A stretch of 64,000 bases of DNA from Proteobacteria bacterium SG_bin6 (GCA_002083435.1 LWDJ01000049.1:47763-111762), one strand, 5' to 3'; positions 8,000 to 16,925 are shown, numbered from the stretch's first letter. Made by a program: numbers and translations. Notes: generated by a model not told the origin, from the letters alone.

Positions 8000-8877
8000 C
8001 GGCGGCTCCTGAACAACTGTGCCAGGGGAAACGCGCCGAGCAGCAGCACGTGCACCACCAGCGTAAGCCCGGCGATGAGCGCCACCGGCATCGGCAAGCC
8101 CTGACCAGCCCCCAAAAGACCGACAAAATTGGCGAAAAGAAGGTCTTTGTTCGGCACGAAGGGCAGCCGACCGAGGATCATCCGTACCGCCGACAACAGC
8201 AGCCACGCCCCCAGCGGCACCTGCGGCAGCGCCAGCGCCCAGACCAGCGCGAGCAGCACCGTGCTCACGACCAGCCGGACGATATGCACCCAGAATACAT
8301 ACCAGCGCTCGCCCACCGGCAGTGAAAAGACGCGCCGGCGGAACACCCAGAACGGCACCGACACCGCGACCACGAACAGCGCCGACAGCCCCAGCCCCTG
8401 CAGCTGCGCCGGACCCAGCTTGGCTGCGAACGGCACCGACAGCGCGATCAACACCAACGTCACCGCGTTGCCGGCAAGCGCCGACAGGATGCTGACGTCC
8501 TTCACAGCACCGAACGGCGCCGCGACCGTGCGCGCGCGTTCTCGCGCCCAGGCATAGAAGTAAGCCTCGCCCGAATAGCCGAACAGCACTTCGTTCGCGA
8601 TGCGCTTCTTGATCAGCGCCACCAGTCCTTCGATCGGGATGTCCCAGAGCCGGCGGAAGATGACGTAGTCGCCGACCGGCAGCGCGAAATACATCGCCAG
8701 GAAGGCCAAGTAGAACCAGGGATCAGTCGGCACCGAATGGGCGAAATTGCGCCAGCCATGGCCGAACAGTTGGTAGCCGACGCCTACCACCATCGCCAGG
8801 CTAATCGCCGCGCTCAGCCACTGCGTCCACAGACGCGAGGCCGCCGCGGGAGCAGCCGTACCTTTGTTTTCAGACAT
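7996..8877 (-). CDS. Polytopic membrane protein, possibly lysylphosphatidylglycerol-synthase-TM/flippase-like
   Basis: About 293 residues with 7 or 8 predicted hydrophobic helices and short polar loops. The segment NEVLFGYSGEAYFYAW followed by RTVAAPFGAVKDVSIL resembles the polar helix region of UPF0104/LPG-synthase transmembrane proteins, but the match is weak. The start at 8877 (MSENKG) gives a short polar N-terminus before the first helix; an ATG at 8922 is an alternative, with no clear ribosome binding site for either. Placement between two glycosyltransferases and a DUF2141 protein suggests a role in handling a lipid-linked glycan. That role is inference only. Confidence 0.55.
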   Translation of the reverse strand: MSENKGTAAPAAASRLWTQWLSAAISLAMVVGVGYQLFGHGWRNFAHSVPTDPWFYLAFLAMYFALPVGDYVIFRRLWDIPIEGLVALIKKRIANEVLFGYSGEAYFYAWARERARTVAAPFGAVKDVSILSALAGNAVTLVLIALSVPFAAKLGPAQLQGLGLSALFVVAVSVPFWVFRRRVFSLPVGERWYVFWVHIVRLVVSTVLLALVWALALPQVPLGAWLLLSAVRMILGRLPFVPNKDLLFANFVGLLGAGQGLPMPVALIAGLTLVVHVLLLGAFPLAQLFRSRR

Positions 8878-8995
8878 TTCATCGGCTGGAGGGAACAAGG
8901 AGAGGGCTCGCCGGTTGGGCATGGTCGGGTCGGGCAATAGGCGCTGCGGGGCGTCCCGTCGATGGGGGTTGGATGTAACGAGGTGAGCGTAACCG

Positions 8996-10093
8996 ATGAT
9001 GCTGCAGCCGACCCCGCCTGCCCAGCACATCGTCACTTTCGCGCAGACACTCGCCGGCGGCGGGGTAGAGCGGGCCATGCTGCGCCTGGTTGATGGCTGG
9101 CTTGATGCCGGGCGCCGGGTGACGATTCTGCTCGGCACCCGCGAGGGCCCGCTCGCGCACGAGCTGCCCCCCGGCGCCGACGTGATCGAACTCGGCGCCA
9201 CCGCGTTGCCGGCACTGCGGGTGCCGCCCGCGCTGTTCCGCGCGCTGGGTGCCGATCTGCTGTTCTGTCCGGGTAACCACTATACCAGCAGCGTGCTGTG
9301 GCTGCGGTTCGCGCTCGGCCGCGCGATGCCGTCGGTGGTGGCCAAGATTTCCAACGCGCTCACCTGCCGGCACCTCGGCCTCGCCACCGCGAAACGGCTG
9401 TGGCTCGCACGGCACCCGGCGTTCATCGACCATTTCGTGGCGATGAGCGTGGGGATGCGCAGTGAGACGGTCTCCGCGCTCGGTGTCGCGCCGCAGCGGG
9501 TGAGCACCATCCCCAATCCGCCAGCTCGCCCGCGTATGCTCAGCCTGCCGGGCTGGTTGCCCAGGGCGCCGCTGCTGGTCGGTGTCGGTCGGCTCGAACC
9601 GCAGAAGCGCTGGGACCGGCTGATCGCTGCGATCCCACGCCTCGCAGACTGCGCCGCGATCGCCGTGATCCTGGGCGAAGGCAGCCTACGCGGCGCGCTG
9701 GAGGCGCAAGTGCGCGCGCTGGACCTGGGTGGGCGGGTGACGCTGCCCGGTTATCATCCAGAGCCAACCGGGCATCTCCGCCGTGCCCGCGCTGCGGTGC
9801 TCACCTCCGATTTCAAGGGGGTGCCCAATGTGCTCCGCGAGGCGCTGGCGCTGGGTACACCAGTAGTAACGACTGAATCGAGCTGCGCGGTGCGCGAGAT
9901 AGTGACCCGGCCCGAGCTGGGGACGGTCGTACCGTGCGATGACCCGGCAGCACTCGTCGCCGCGCTCGACGCGTGGCTCTCGCCCGAAGCGCGTCGCCCG
10001 CGCCCGGTGCCTCCCCCGGGCATCGACGCGCCGCAGCGCTATCTGGAGCTGTTCGACCGGCTCGTGATCGAACGCCGCGCGCTCGCGGCCTAG
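8996..10093 (+). CDS. Glycosyltransferase, GT4-like
   Basis: A 365-residue GT-B enzyme. The N-terminus IVTFAQTLAGGGVERAMLRL is the family's typical G-G-x-E-R acceptor loop. The C-terminal domain has LLVGVGRLEPQKRWD, VILGEGSLRGALEA and DFKGVPNVLREALALGTPVV. Two in-frame ATGs (8996 and 8999) follow a GAGGTGAG ribosome binding site. It diverges from the membrane-protein gene with about 118 bases between them. Donor and acceptor are unknown; homologs act in exopolysaccharide and lipopolysaccharide synthesis. Confidence 0.9.
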   Translation: MMLQPTPPAQHIVTFAQTLAGGGVERAMLRLVDGWLDAGRRVTILLGTREGPLAHELPPGADVIELGATALPALRVPPALFRALGADLLFCPGNHYTSSVLWLRFALGRAMPSVVAKISNALTCRHLGLATAKRLWLARHPAFIDHFVAMSVGMRSETVSALGVAPQRVSTIPNPPARPRMLSLPGWLPRAPLLVGVGRLEPQKRWDRLIAAIPRLADCAAIAVILGEGSLRGALEAQVRALDLGGRVTLPGYHPEPTGHLRRARAAVLTSDFKGVPNVLREALALGTPVVTTESSCAVREIVTRPELGTVVPCDDPAALVAALDAWLSPEARRPRPVPPPGIDAPQRYLELFDRLVIERRALAA

Positions 10094-10106
10094 CCGGCTG
10101 ACCAGC

Positions 10107-12512
10107 TCAATCGGGTCGCATCGCCTCCTGCGCCAGCGCCTCGGCCTCGATCAGCAGCGCGTCGTCGGCCGCGCCGGTCGCGACGCTCTCGCGCCCGATC
10201 ATCACCAGCACCGGCACCGCGAGTGGCGAGACACGGTCGAGCGCCACTTGCAGCATCGTCCCTTGCGCGCGCGCCAGCAGATCGGCGAGCCGGCCCAGAT
10301 CGGTCATCCGCCCTCGCGCGTCATCCCACGCGGCCTTCAGCAGCAGGTGATCGGGTTCGTAGCGGCGCAGCACGTCATAGATCAGATCGGTCGAGAAGGT
10401 GACTTGCTTGCCCGTCTTGCGCTTGCCGGGATGCTGGCGCTCGACCAGCCCGCCGATCACCGCCACCTCGCGGAACGCGCGCTTCAGCAGGTGCGAGCTT
10501 TCGACCCAATCGACGAACTCGTCGGCAAGAATGTCAGGGGAAAAAAGCCGCGCGGCATCCTCGATCGGCTCCAGCCCATAGCAAGCGAGCGCATAATCAT
10601 TAGCGACAAAGCCGATGGGTTTGAGCCCAAGGTTCTCCATCCGTCGGGTGATCAGCATCCCCAGCGATTGATGCGCGTTCCACCCATCGAAGCAATAAGC
10701 CACCATATGGTGCCGCCCACCATGCGGAAACGTTTCGACCAGGAGCTGGCCGGGCGCGGGCAGGCGCGAGCGGCGAGCCTGCATTTCCAGCCATTCGGTG
10801 ACGTCCGGCGGAAAGCGGCGCCACTGGGCGGGATCGGCGAGGAAGCGGCGTACCCGGTCCGCGAGATGCGTCGTCAGCGGCATCCGCGCCCCGCCATAGC
10901 TGGGGATCCGCGCGGGGCGGCTCGACGCGCGCACCACCAGATCGGCGGTATCGATCCGCTCGACCTCCAGGCTGATCCCGGAGAAGAAGAAGGTATCGCC
11001 GGGGGCCATGGTGGCGGCGAAGCTCTCCTCCACCTTGCCCAGAGAGCGGCCATTCTTGAAGCGGACGTTCAGCATCACCGCCTCGACGATGATCCCCGCG
11101 TTCAGCCGGTGCTGCTTGACGAAATTGGGGTGGCTCACCCGCCAGCGGCCCTGCTCGAAGGTCAGCCGCTTGAAGCGATCATAGGCCTTCAGCGCATAGC
11201 CTCCGTCGCGGATGAAGCCGAGCACTTGGCCGAACAGTTCGGCCGATAGCCCGGAATAAGGCAGCGCCATGCGCAACTCGTCGAGCAATTCATCCTCGGC
11301 GAAGGGCGCGGCGCAGGCGCACGCCACCACATGCTGCGCGAGCACGTCGAGCGTGCCGGGGCGGAAATTCTCACCATCGAGCGCGCCTTCGCCGATCGCG
11401 TCGAGCGCCGCCTGCGCCTCCAGATATTCGAAGCGGTTGCCGGGAACGAGCAGCGCCTCGCTCGGCTCGTCCAGCCGGTGATTGGCGCGGCCTACGCGCT
11501 GGAGCAGCCGCGACGATCCCTTGGGCGCGCCCATCTGGATCACGCAATCAACGTCGCCCCAGTCGATCCCCATGTCGAGGCTCGAGGTGGCGACCAGACC
11601 GCGCAGCTTGCCCGCCGCCATCGCGCCTTCCACCTTGCGCCTTGCTTCCACCGAGAGCGAGCCATGGTGGATCGCGATCGGCAGCTGATCGGCATTTTCC
11701 TTCCACAAATCCTGGAAGATCAGCTCGGCGAGCCCGCGCGTGTTGCAGAAGATGAGCGTCGTCCGGTGCGCCTTGATCTGCTCGATCACCTGTGGCGCAG
11801 CATAGCGGCCCGAATGCCCCGACCAGGGCACGCGCCCTTGCGGCAACAGGATGCGGACATCGGGCGCGGCGCCGGGTTCGCCCCACACCGCGCGCACCGC
11901 GTCGAGATCGCCATAAGGCGCGAGCCAGGCGCGATAGGCATCGGGATCGGCGACCGTCGCCGAGAGGCCGACGCGGCGCAGGCAGGGCGCGATGTGCTGC
12001 AACCGTGCCATCGCGAGCGACAGCAGATCGCCGCGCTTGGTGGTCGCGAAGCCGTGGATTTCGTCGACGATGATCGTTTTCAGGTTCGCGAACAGGGTGA
12101 AGCTGTCCGGATAGCTGAGCAGCAGGCTGAGGCTTTCGGGCGTCGTCAGCAGCATTTGCGGCGGGCGGACGCGCTGGCGCGCCTTGCGATCGGCGGGGGT
12201 ATCGCCGGTGCGGGTTTCGACGCGCAGATCGAGCGCCATCTCCTCGATCGGCGTGAGCAGGTTGCGCTGCACATCAACCGCCAGCGCCTTGAGCGGCGAG
12301 ACGTAGAGCGTGTGGAGCGTGTCAGTCGGGTTCTCGATCAGCTCGACCAGGCTGGGGAGGAACCCCGCCAGCGTCTTTCCGGCGCCCGTCGGGGCGACGA
12401 GCAACGCATGTTCCCCCGCGCGCGCGGCGGCGAGCATTTCGAGCTGGTGGCGGCGCGGCGACCAACCTTTGTGTGCGAACCAGGCGGTTAGGGGGGCGGG
12501 AAGCGGGGGCAT
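10107..12512 (-). CDS. Ligase-associated DNA damage response DEXH-box helicase (Lhr-type)
   Basis: An 801-residue superfamily 2 helicase. Motifs: Walker A APTGAGKT with lysine 46, motif Ia YVSPLKALAVD, TTPESL, DEIH in IIVDEIHGF, motif III SATV, and motif VI LLQRVGRANHR. The C-terminal half is the Lhr-core region, with a conserved DTFFFSGISLEVERI. This is the helicase of the four-part set containing an ATP-dependent ligase, an MBL exonuclease and the phosphoesterase PdeM. The exonuclease (15924-16925) and ligase (23790-25379) are in the window, but PdeM is not. The helicase is a 3'-5' translocase expected to act in DNA repair. Confidence 0.9.
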   Translation of the reverse strand: MPPLPAPLTAWFAHKGWSPRRHQLEMLAAARAGEHALLVAPTGAGKTLAGFLPSLVELIENPTDTLHTLYVSPLKALAVDVQRNLLTPIEEMALDLRVETRTGDTPADRKARQRVRPPQMLLTTPESLSLLLSYPDSFTLFANLKTIIVDEIHGFATTKRGDLLSLAMARLQHIAPCLRRVGLSATVADPDAYRAWLAPYGDLDAVRAVWGEPGAAPDVRILLPQGRVPWSGHSGRYAAPQVIEQIKAHRTTLIFCNTRGLAELIFQDLWKENADQLPIAIHHGSLSVEARRKVEGAMAAGKLRGLVATSSLDMGIDWGDVDCVIQMGAPKGSSRLLQRVGRANHRLDEPSEALLVPGNRFEYLEAQAALDAIGEGALDGENFRPGTLDVLAQHVVACACAAPFAEDELLDELRMALPYSGLSAELFGQVLGFIRDGGYALKAYDRFKRLTFEQGRWRVSHPNFVKQHRLNAGIIVEAVMLNVRFKNGRSLGKVEESFAATMAPGDTFFFSGISLEVERIDTADLVVRASSRPARIPSYGGARMPLTTHLADRVRRFLADPAQWRRFPPDVTEWLEMQARRSRLPAPGQLLVETFPHGGRHHMVAYCFDGWNAHQSLGMLITRRMENLGLKPIGFVANDYALACYGLEPIEDAARLFSPDILADEFVDWVESSHLLKRAFREVAVIGGLVERQHPGKRKTGKQVTFSTDLIYDVLRRYEPDHLLLKAAWDDARGRMTDLGRLADLLARAQGTMLQVALDRVSPLAVPVLVMIGRESVATGAADDALLIEAEALAQEAMRPD

Positions 12513-12570
12513 GGGCTGCGCCGATTATGGGGCGTGGCGCCGGGATTTGCACGGCCCCCGCGCCAGCGCG

Positions 12571-13866
12571 TTATGGCGCGAGCACCAGCCGCGTCGCCGT
12601 CTCCAACTGGGTATCGACGCCCGCGCGCAATTCGGCCCGGGTCGGCGCGATTGCCTGATCCGGGCGCACCCCCACGCCTTCGAAAGGCGCGCCATCGGGG
12701 AAATATTCGCGCTTGGTGGAAACGCGGAACGACATCCCGAATTCGGGAAAAGCCGTGAAATAGGGTTGGCCGGTCGAGCCGCCCGAGGTTTCGCCCAGGA
12801 TTGGGCCGCGCTTGCCGTCTCGGAAGCGCAGTACAAAGTCCTCGCACGCCGAACCGCAGCCGCCATCCATCAGCACCGCCGCCTTGCCGGCCCACGCGCG
12901 GGGCTGGGGCTGAGTATGATCGCTGCCGATGCGGATCATCTGGTTGGGCAGCGCCGGCACGCCGCCATCGAACACCTGATGCGCGTCACTCTCGGCGACC
13001 GTCAGCGGCGTTACATAGAGCGTTCCGCGATAAGGCCGCGTCATGATCGCGGCGAGAAGGTTCACCGGTGTCGAGCCGCCGCCATTGCCGCGCACGTCGA
13101 ACAAGATCGCCCGCGCGTCCCCGGCCCCCTTCACCGCCGCGACTGCGGCATTCTCGAAGCGGGGGTCATCGAAGCTCGGGATGCGGACGACAAGCACGCC
13201 GTCGGGGCGTTTGGTCACGGTCACGTCGTCCGGCGCCACCCGCCCGCGCAGCGGCACATCGGGCACCGATGCGAGATCGACGGCAACAAGGCGGCCATCA
13301 TCGGTGCCAAGCGTAAACCGCCGGGGCATCGCCGCGCGGTAATTCCAGGCGTAACGCTCCTCCTGCGCCACGTTCGACACGCCAACATAGGGACGGATCG
13401 GCGCGAGCCACTCGGCGACTGATTTGCCATCCACTTTCGCGATCACGTCGCCAGGGTTCAGCCCTACGAGGCGCGAGGATGTGACGGTCCACTTCCCGTC
13501 GATCAACGCGACGCGGAACGGGGACCGTGGCACGTCCTGCGTCAGTTGCGAATCGCTGAACCCCGTATGGCCGTTGCGCAGCGCCGCGAAAAACCGGATC
13601 GAGGCGAGCGAAAAGCTGCGTCGGTCCGGCGCGGCGAGCGCCTCCGCCAGATAGGCGCGGTAGCGCGCCTCGAAATCAAAATCGGCCGGCAGCCCCTCGG
13701 CATGAGCGAAATAGCGCTTGATGACGTGATAGGCGGTCGCCGCGATGTAGGCGCGTTCCGCGAGATTGGGATCGCGCACCGCCGGCGCGCTTGCCGGCTG
13801 CTGTGCCCGGAGCGGTGCCACTGCCAACAGCGCGACTAGCACCGCCCCCCGAACCCATTGCCGCAT
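12571..13866 (-). CDS. S41 family peptidase, exported
   Basis: A 431-residue protein. Start 13866 is chosen because GGAGG lies about 7 bases upstream and it opens a signal peptide (MRQWVRGAVLVALLAVAPLRAQ). A PDZ-like segment (LNPGDVIAKVDGKSVAEW) precedes the catalytic domain, which has ILFDVRGNGGGS and MDGGCGSACEDFVLRF, where the serine after GCG is the candidate nucleophile. C-terminal processing-type S41 proteases act in the periplasm with a Ser-Lys pair. The protein ends in a PDGAPFEGVGVRPD motif common in the tail-specific protease branch. It diverges from the arsenic operon. Substrate unknown. Confidence 0.85.
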   Translation of the reverse strand: MRQWVRGAVLVALLAVAPLRAQQPASAPAVRDPNLAERAYIAATAYHVIKRYFAHAEGLPADFDFEARYRAYLAEALAAPDRRSFSLASIRFFAALRNGHTGFSDSQLTQDVPRSPFRVALIDGKWTVTSSRLVGLNPGDVIAKVDGKSVAEWLAPIRPYVGVSNVAQEERYAWNYRAAMPRRFTLGTDDGRLVAVDLASVPDVPLRGRVAPDDVTVTKRPDGVLVVRIPSFDDPRFENAAVAAVKGAGDARAILFDVRGNGGGSTPVNLLAAIMTRPYRGTLYVTPLTVAESDAHQVFDGGVPALPNQMIRIGSDHTQPQPRAWAGKAAVLMDGGCGSACEDFVLRFRDGKRGPILGETSGGSTGQPYFTAFPEFGMSFRVSTKREYFPDGAPFEGVGVRPDQAIAPTRAELRAGVDTQLETATRLVLAP

Positions 13867-13958
13867 CCTGCGCCTCCATCGTCTTGGACGGTCGATTGTG
13901 TAACGATTGCAGGACAATTGGCTAGCGCCGTTCGCGCAAGCCAGGCCGCGAACCGGCG

Positions 13959-14000
13959 TTGACTCTTCGATAAAGTTCGAATATTTCGACTTGTATCGAA
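13959..14000 (+). promoter_or_regulatory. Nested palindromic operator and promoter of the ars operon
   Basis: Two inverted repeats share one centre at 13983. The outer pair is TTCGATA (13966-13972) and TATCGAA (13994-14000); the inner pair is TCGAA (13977-13981) and TTCGA (13985-13989). A -35-like TTGACT (13959-13964) lies 17 bases upstream of TATTTC (13982-13987), which falls in the centre of the palindrome. This is the arrangement expected of an ArsR-type repressor that occludes RNA polymerase until arsenite or antimonite is bound. The arsR start codon is 12 bases after the palindrome. Confidence 0.7.
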
Positions 14001-14011
14001 AGGAATCGCGC

Positions 14012-14338
14012 ATGGACCAGCCCGCCGCCATAACCGCCCTCGCCGCGCTCGCGCAGGAGACGCGGATGACGGTGTTCCGCCTGCTCATCCAGGCCGGGCC
14101 GCAGGGCATGACCGCTGGCGATGTCGCGGTCGCGGCGAAAGCGGTGCCCTCGACGCTCTCGCATCACTTGGCCATGCTCGAACGCGCAGGACTCATCACC
14201 TCGGCGCGCGATGGACGCTCGCTGATCTACGCCGCCAACTATGCCGGCACGCGCGCGCTGCTCGCCTTTCTGATGGAGGATTGCTGCCAGGGCGCGCCCG
14301 AAATCTGCGCGCCCGCCCTCGCCTGCGCCCAGGCCTGA
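14012..14338 (+). CDS. arsR: ArsR family metalloregulatory repressor
   Basis: 108 residues with a winged-helix fold: TRMTVFRLLIQAGPQGMTAGDVA, then the recognition helix region VPSTLSHHLAMLERAGLITSARDGRSLIY. C-terminal cysteines at 91, 92, 99 and 105 form a candidate As(III)/Sb(III) site, as in alphaproteobacterial ArsR proteins that sense metal near the C-terminus rather than in the DNA-binding helix. The start at 14012 leaves the nested palindrome immediately upstream. It is the first gene of arsR-arsI-arsC-aqpS. Confidence 0.9.
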   Translation: MDQPAAITALAALAQETRMTVFRLLIQAGPQGMTAGDVAVAAKAVPSTLSHHLAMLERAGLITSARDGRSLIYAANYAGTRALLAFLMEDCCQGAPEICAPALACAQA

Positions 14339-14351
14339 CCCAAGGAGACGA

Positions 14352-14804
14352 ATGATGAAGCGCCTGCACGTCCATGTCGGGGTGGAAGACCTCGCCCAAT
14401 CGATCCGCTTCTACGCGACCCTGTTCGGCGCCGAGCCGAGCGTGACCAAGGCCGATTACGCCAAATGGATGCTGGAAAATCCGCGCATGAACTTCGCGAT
14501 TTCGGCGGGGCGTGGCTTTACCGGCGTCGAGCATCTCGGGCTTCAGGTGGAGGATGAGGCCGAACTCGCCGAAGTCTATGATCGGCTGAAAGCCGCTGAT
14601 CGCCCGGTGCTGGAGGAAGGCTGCACCACCTGCTGCTATGCCCGGTCGGAGAAAAGCTGGATCAGCGATCCGCAAGGGGTGGTGTGGGAAGCCTTCCTCA
14701 CCACCGGCGAATCGACCGTTTATGGCGGCGGCCCGGCGCTCAGCAGCATCGCCCCGGCCTCTGCCTGCTGCGTCCCCGCCGGCGCGAGCGAGGCCCGGGG
14801 ATGA
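14352..14804 (+). CDS. arsI: ArsI/CadI family metalloenzyme (candidate organoarsenical C-As lyase)
   Basis: 150 residues of the vicinal-oxygen-chelate fold. The signature CTTCCYARSEKSW places cysteines at 91, 94 and 95, with a metal-site histidine-glutamate set likely at H6/H8, H61 and E113. ArsI enzymes use Fe(II) and dioxygen to cleave the carbon-arsenic bond of methylarsenite; the CadI branch is cadmium-induced. The C-terminus has an extra CC pair (SACCVP) that may hold additional metal. The gene starts 13 bases after arsR with an AAGGAG site and overlaps arsC by four bases (ATGA), so the operon is translationally coupled. Other annotators might call it CadI. Confidence 0.88.
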   Translation: MMKRLHVHVGVEDLAQSIRFYATLFGAEPSVTKADYAKWMLENPRMNFAISAGRGFTGVEHLGLQVEDEAELAEVYDRLKAADRPVLEEGCTTCCYARSEKSWISDPQGVVWEAFLTTGESTVYGGGPALSSIAPASACCVPAGASEARG

Positions 14805-15208
14805 GCGTCACCATCTGGCACAACCCCGCCTGTGGCACCTCGCGCAACACGCTCGCGCTGATCCGCGCGACCGGGATCGAGCCGAGGGTGATCGACTATC
14901 TGGGCGATCCGCCGAGCCGGGCGAAGCTGGAGCAGTTGATCGCCGCCGCCGGCCTCACCCCGCGCGCGCTGCTGCGGGAGAAGGGCACGCCCTATGCCGA
15001 ACTCGGCCTCGCCGACCCCGGCTTGAGCGACGCGCAACTGATCGAGGCGATGCTCGCCCACCCGATCCTCATCAACCGCCCGCTGGTGGAAACCGAGCGC
15101 GGGGTGCGGCTCTGCCGCCCCTCCGAACGGGTGCTGGACATCCTCCCCGCCCCGCTCCCCGCCAATTTCACCAAGGAAGACGGCGCGATCGTGCCGGCGC
15201 GGGCGTGA
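14801..15208 (+). CDS. arsC: Arsenate reductase, glutaredoxin-type ArsC
   Basis: 135 residues. The N-terminus MSVTIWHNPACGTSRNTL carries the catalytic Cys11; arginines that bind oxyanion in this family follow in INRPLV and CRPSERVL. This branch reduces arsenate to arsenite using glutaredoxin and glutathione. It is the third gene of the operon: the ATG overlaps the arsI stop (ATGA), and its own stop overlaps the start of the aqpS reading frame (GTGA). Product arsenite must leave the cell; the only transport gene seen in the operon is the damaged aqpS. Confidence 0.93.
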   Translation: MSVTIWHNPACGTSRNTLALIRATGIEPRVIDYLGDPPSRAKLEQLIAAAGLTPRALLREKGTPYAELGLADPGLSDAQLIEAMLAHPILINRPLVETERGVRLCRPSERVLDILPAPLPANFTKEDGAIVPARA

Positions 15209-15883
15209 GCGCGCCGCTTACGCGCCGGCTGGCGGCGGAGGCGCTCGGCTGCTTCCTGCTGTTTGCAACCGTGGTCGGCTCGGGCGTGATGGCCGAGCGG
15301 CTGGCCGGGGGCAATGTCGCGCTCGCGCTGCTCGCGAATACGCTCGCGACCGCGGCGATGCTGTTCGTGCTCATCACCATGCTGGGGCCGATTTCGGGAG
15401 CGCACATGAACCCGGCGGTCAGCCTGGTCGTGGCGCTGCGCGGCGAGCTTGGCGCGCGCGCTGCCGCTCTACACCCTCGTGCAACTGGCGGCGGGCGTGC
15501 TGGGCATATTTGCCGTGCATCTGATGTTCGACCTGCCCATCCCCGACCTTTCGACCAAGGCGCGCGCCGGGATCGGCCAATGGACCGGCGAGCTGATCGC
15601 GACCCTCGGCCTGCTGCTCACCGTTATCGGCACCAGCCGTCACCGCCCGGCCTGGGTGCCGGCGACGGTCGCGCTCTATATCGCCGCCGCTTATTGGTTC
15701 ACCTCCTCGACCAGCTTCGCCAACCCGGCGATCACGCTGGCGCGGTCGTTGACCGACAGCTTCGCCGGGATCAGGCCCGCCGATGCGCCGGGGTTCATCG
15801 TGGCGCAATTGGCGGGGGCACTCGTGGGCGGCTGGGTCGGTGGCTGGCCGTTCGATCGCCGCGAGATCGACGAGCCCCAGTAG
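15205..15883 (+). pseudogene. aqpS: Aquaglyceroporin (AqpS-like) in ars operon, frameshifted
   Basis: A major-intrinsic-protein gene split between two frames. The first part, from the GTG at 15205, gives TRRLAAEALGCFLLFATVVG, then GPISGAHMNPAVSL (the first NPA box). The second part gives LYTLVQLAAGVLG, SGA-lacking helices, and SFANPAITLARSLTDSFAGI (the second NPA box). The frames meet at (GC)5 at 15452-15461; adding one GC restores a continuous protein across RGELGARALPLYTL. AqpS channels in rhizobial ars operons let arsenite leak out after ArsC reduction. The change is either a real slippage mutation that disables the channel or an assembly error. Confidence 0.8.
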
Positions 15884-15923
15884 CGCCCTTTGCCGATGGG
15901 AAGCGACGCCCCATATCAGGCGC

Positions 15924-16925
15924 ATGGCAAGGCTCGGCGATTGGGTGGAGGCGCGGCGCGAGGGGATTTACCTTCCCCTGGTCGACGCCTGGATCGACCC
16001 CGCCGCCCCCGTTTCCCGCGCGCTCATCACGCATGGCCATGCCGATCACGCGCGCGGCGGTCACCACGCGGTGCTCGCGACCGCCGAGACGCTCGCGATC
16101 ATGGCCGCGCGCTACGGGCCGCAGCCCGGCGGACAGGCGCAGGCCTATGGCGCGAAGCTCGACCTGGGCGGCATCACCGCGAGCTTCCACCCCGCCGGTC
16201 ATGTCCTCGGCTCGGCGCAGATCCTGCTCGAACATCGCGGCGAGCGCGTGGTCGTTTCAGGTGATTACAAGCGCCGCGCCGATCCCACTTGCGCGCGCTT
16301 CGAGCCGGTGGCGTGTGACGTGTTCATCACCGAGGCGACTTTTGGCCTCCCCGTCTTCCGCCACCCGCCGGTGGGCGACGTGATCGACAAGCTGCTCGGT
16401 GCTCTCCATGCTGCCCCCGAGCGCTGCGTGCTGGTCGGCGCCTATGCGCTCGGCAAGGCGCAGCGGCTGATCGCCGAACTGCGCGCGGCGGGCCATGCCG
16501 AGCCGATCTACCTCCACGGCGCGCTGCAGAAATTGTGCGACCTGTACGCGGCGCATGGCGTTGCGCTCGGCGATCTCCGCCCCGCGACGCATGCGAGCAA
16601 GGCCGAACTCGCCGGGCGGATCGTCGTCGCGCCGCCCTCGGCGCTGCAAGACCGCTGGTCGCGTCGGCTGCCCGAGCCCGTCACCGCGATGGCGAGCGGT
16701 TGGATGCGAGTGCGCCAGCGCGCGGTGCAGCGCGGGGTCGAGCTGCCGCTGATCCTTTCCGACCACGCCGATTGGGACGAGCTGACCGACACGCTTACCG
16801 AGCTCGCGCCCGCTGAAACCTGGGTGACGCATGGCCGCGAGGAAGCGCTGGTGCATTGGTGCGAGACGCGGCAGATGAAGGCCCGAGCGCTGGCGCTGGT
16901 GGGCTATGAGGATGAGGATGATTGA
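15924..16925 (+). CDS. Ligase-associated DNA damage response exonuclease (MBL fold)
   Basis: 333 residues of the metallo-beta-lactamase/beta-CASP superfamily. The motif ITHGHADHARGG carries the HxHxDH metal site; GHVLGSAQILLEH, SGDYKRRAD, ITEATFG and a final SDHADWDEL follow. This matches the exonuclease of the ligase/helicase/PdeM repair set. Its helicase partner is about 3.4 kb away and the ligase about 7 kb away in the window. A 84-residue membrane protein overlaps its stop codon (TTGA). The start at 15924 is the first ATG after the aqpS stop with a family-like N-terminus. Confidence 0.9.
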   Translation: MARLGDWVEARREGIYLPLVDAWIDPAAPVSRALITHGHADHARGGHHAVLATAETLAIMAARYGPQPGGQAQAYGAKLDLGGITASFHPAGHVLGSAQILLEHRGERVVVSGDYKRRADPTCARFEPVACDVFITEATFGLPVFRHPPVGDVIDKLLGALHAAPERCVLVGAYALGKAQRLIAELRAAGHAEPIYLHGALQKLCDLYAAHGVALGDLRPATHASKAELAGRIVVAPPSALQDRWSRRLPEPVTAMASGWMRVRQRAVQRGVELPLILSDHADWDELTDTLTELAPAETWVTHGREEALVHWCETRQMKARALALVGYEDEDD

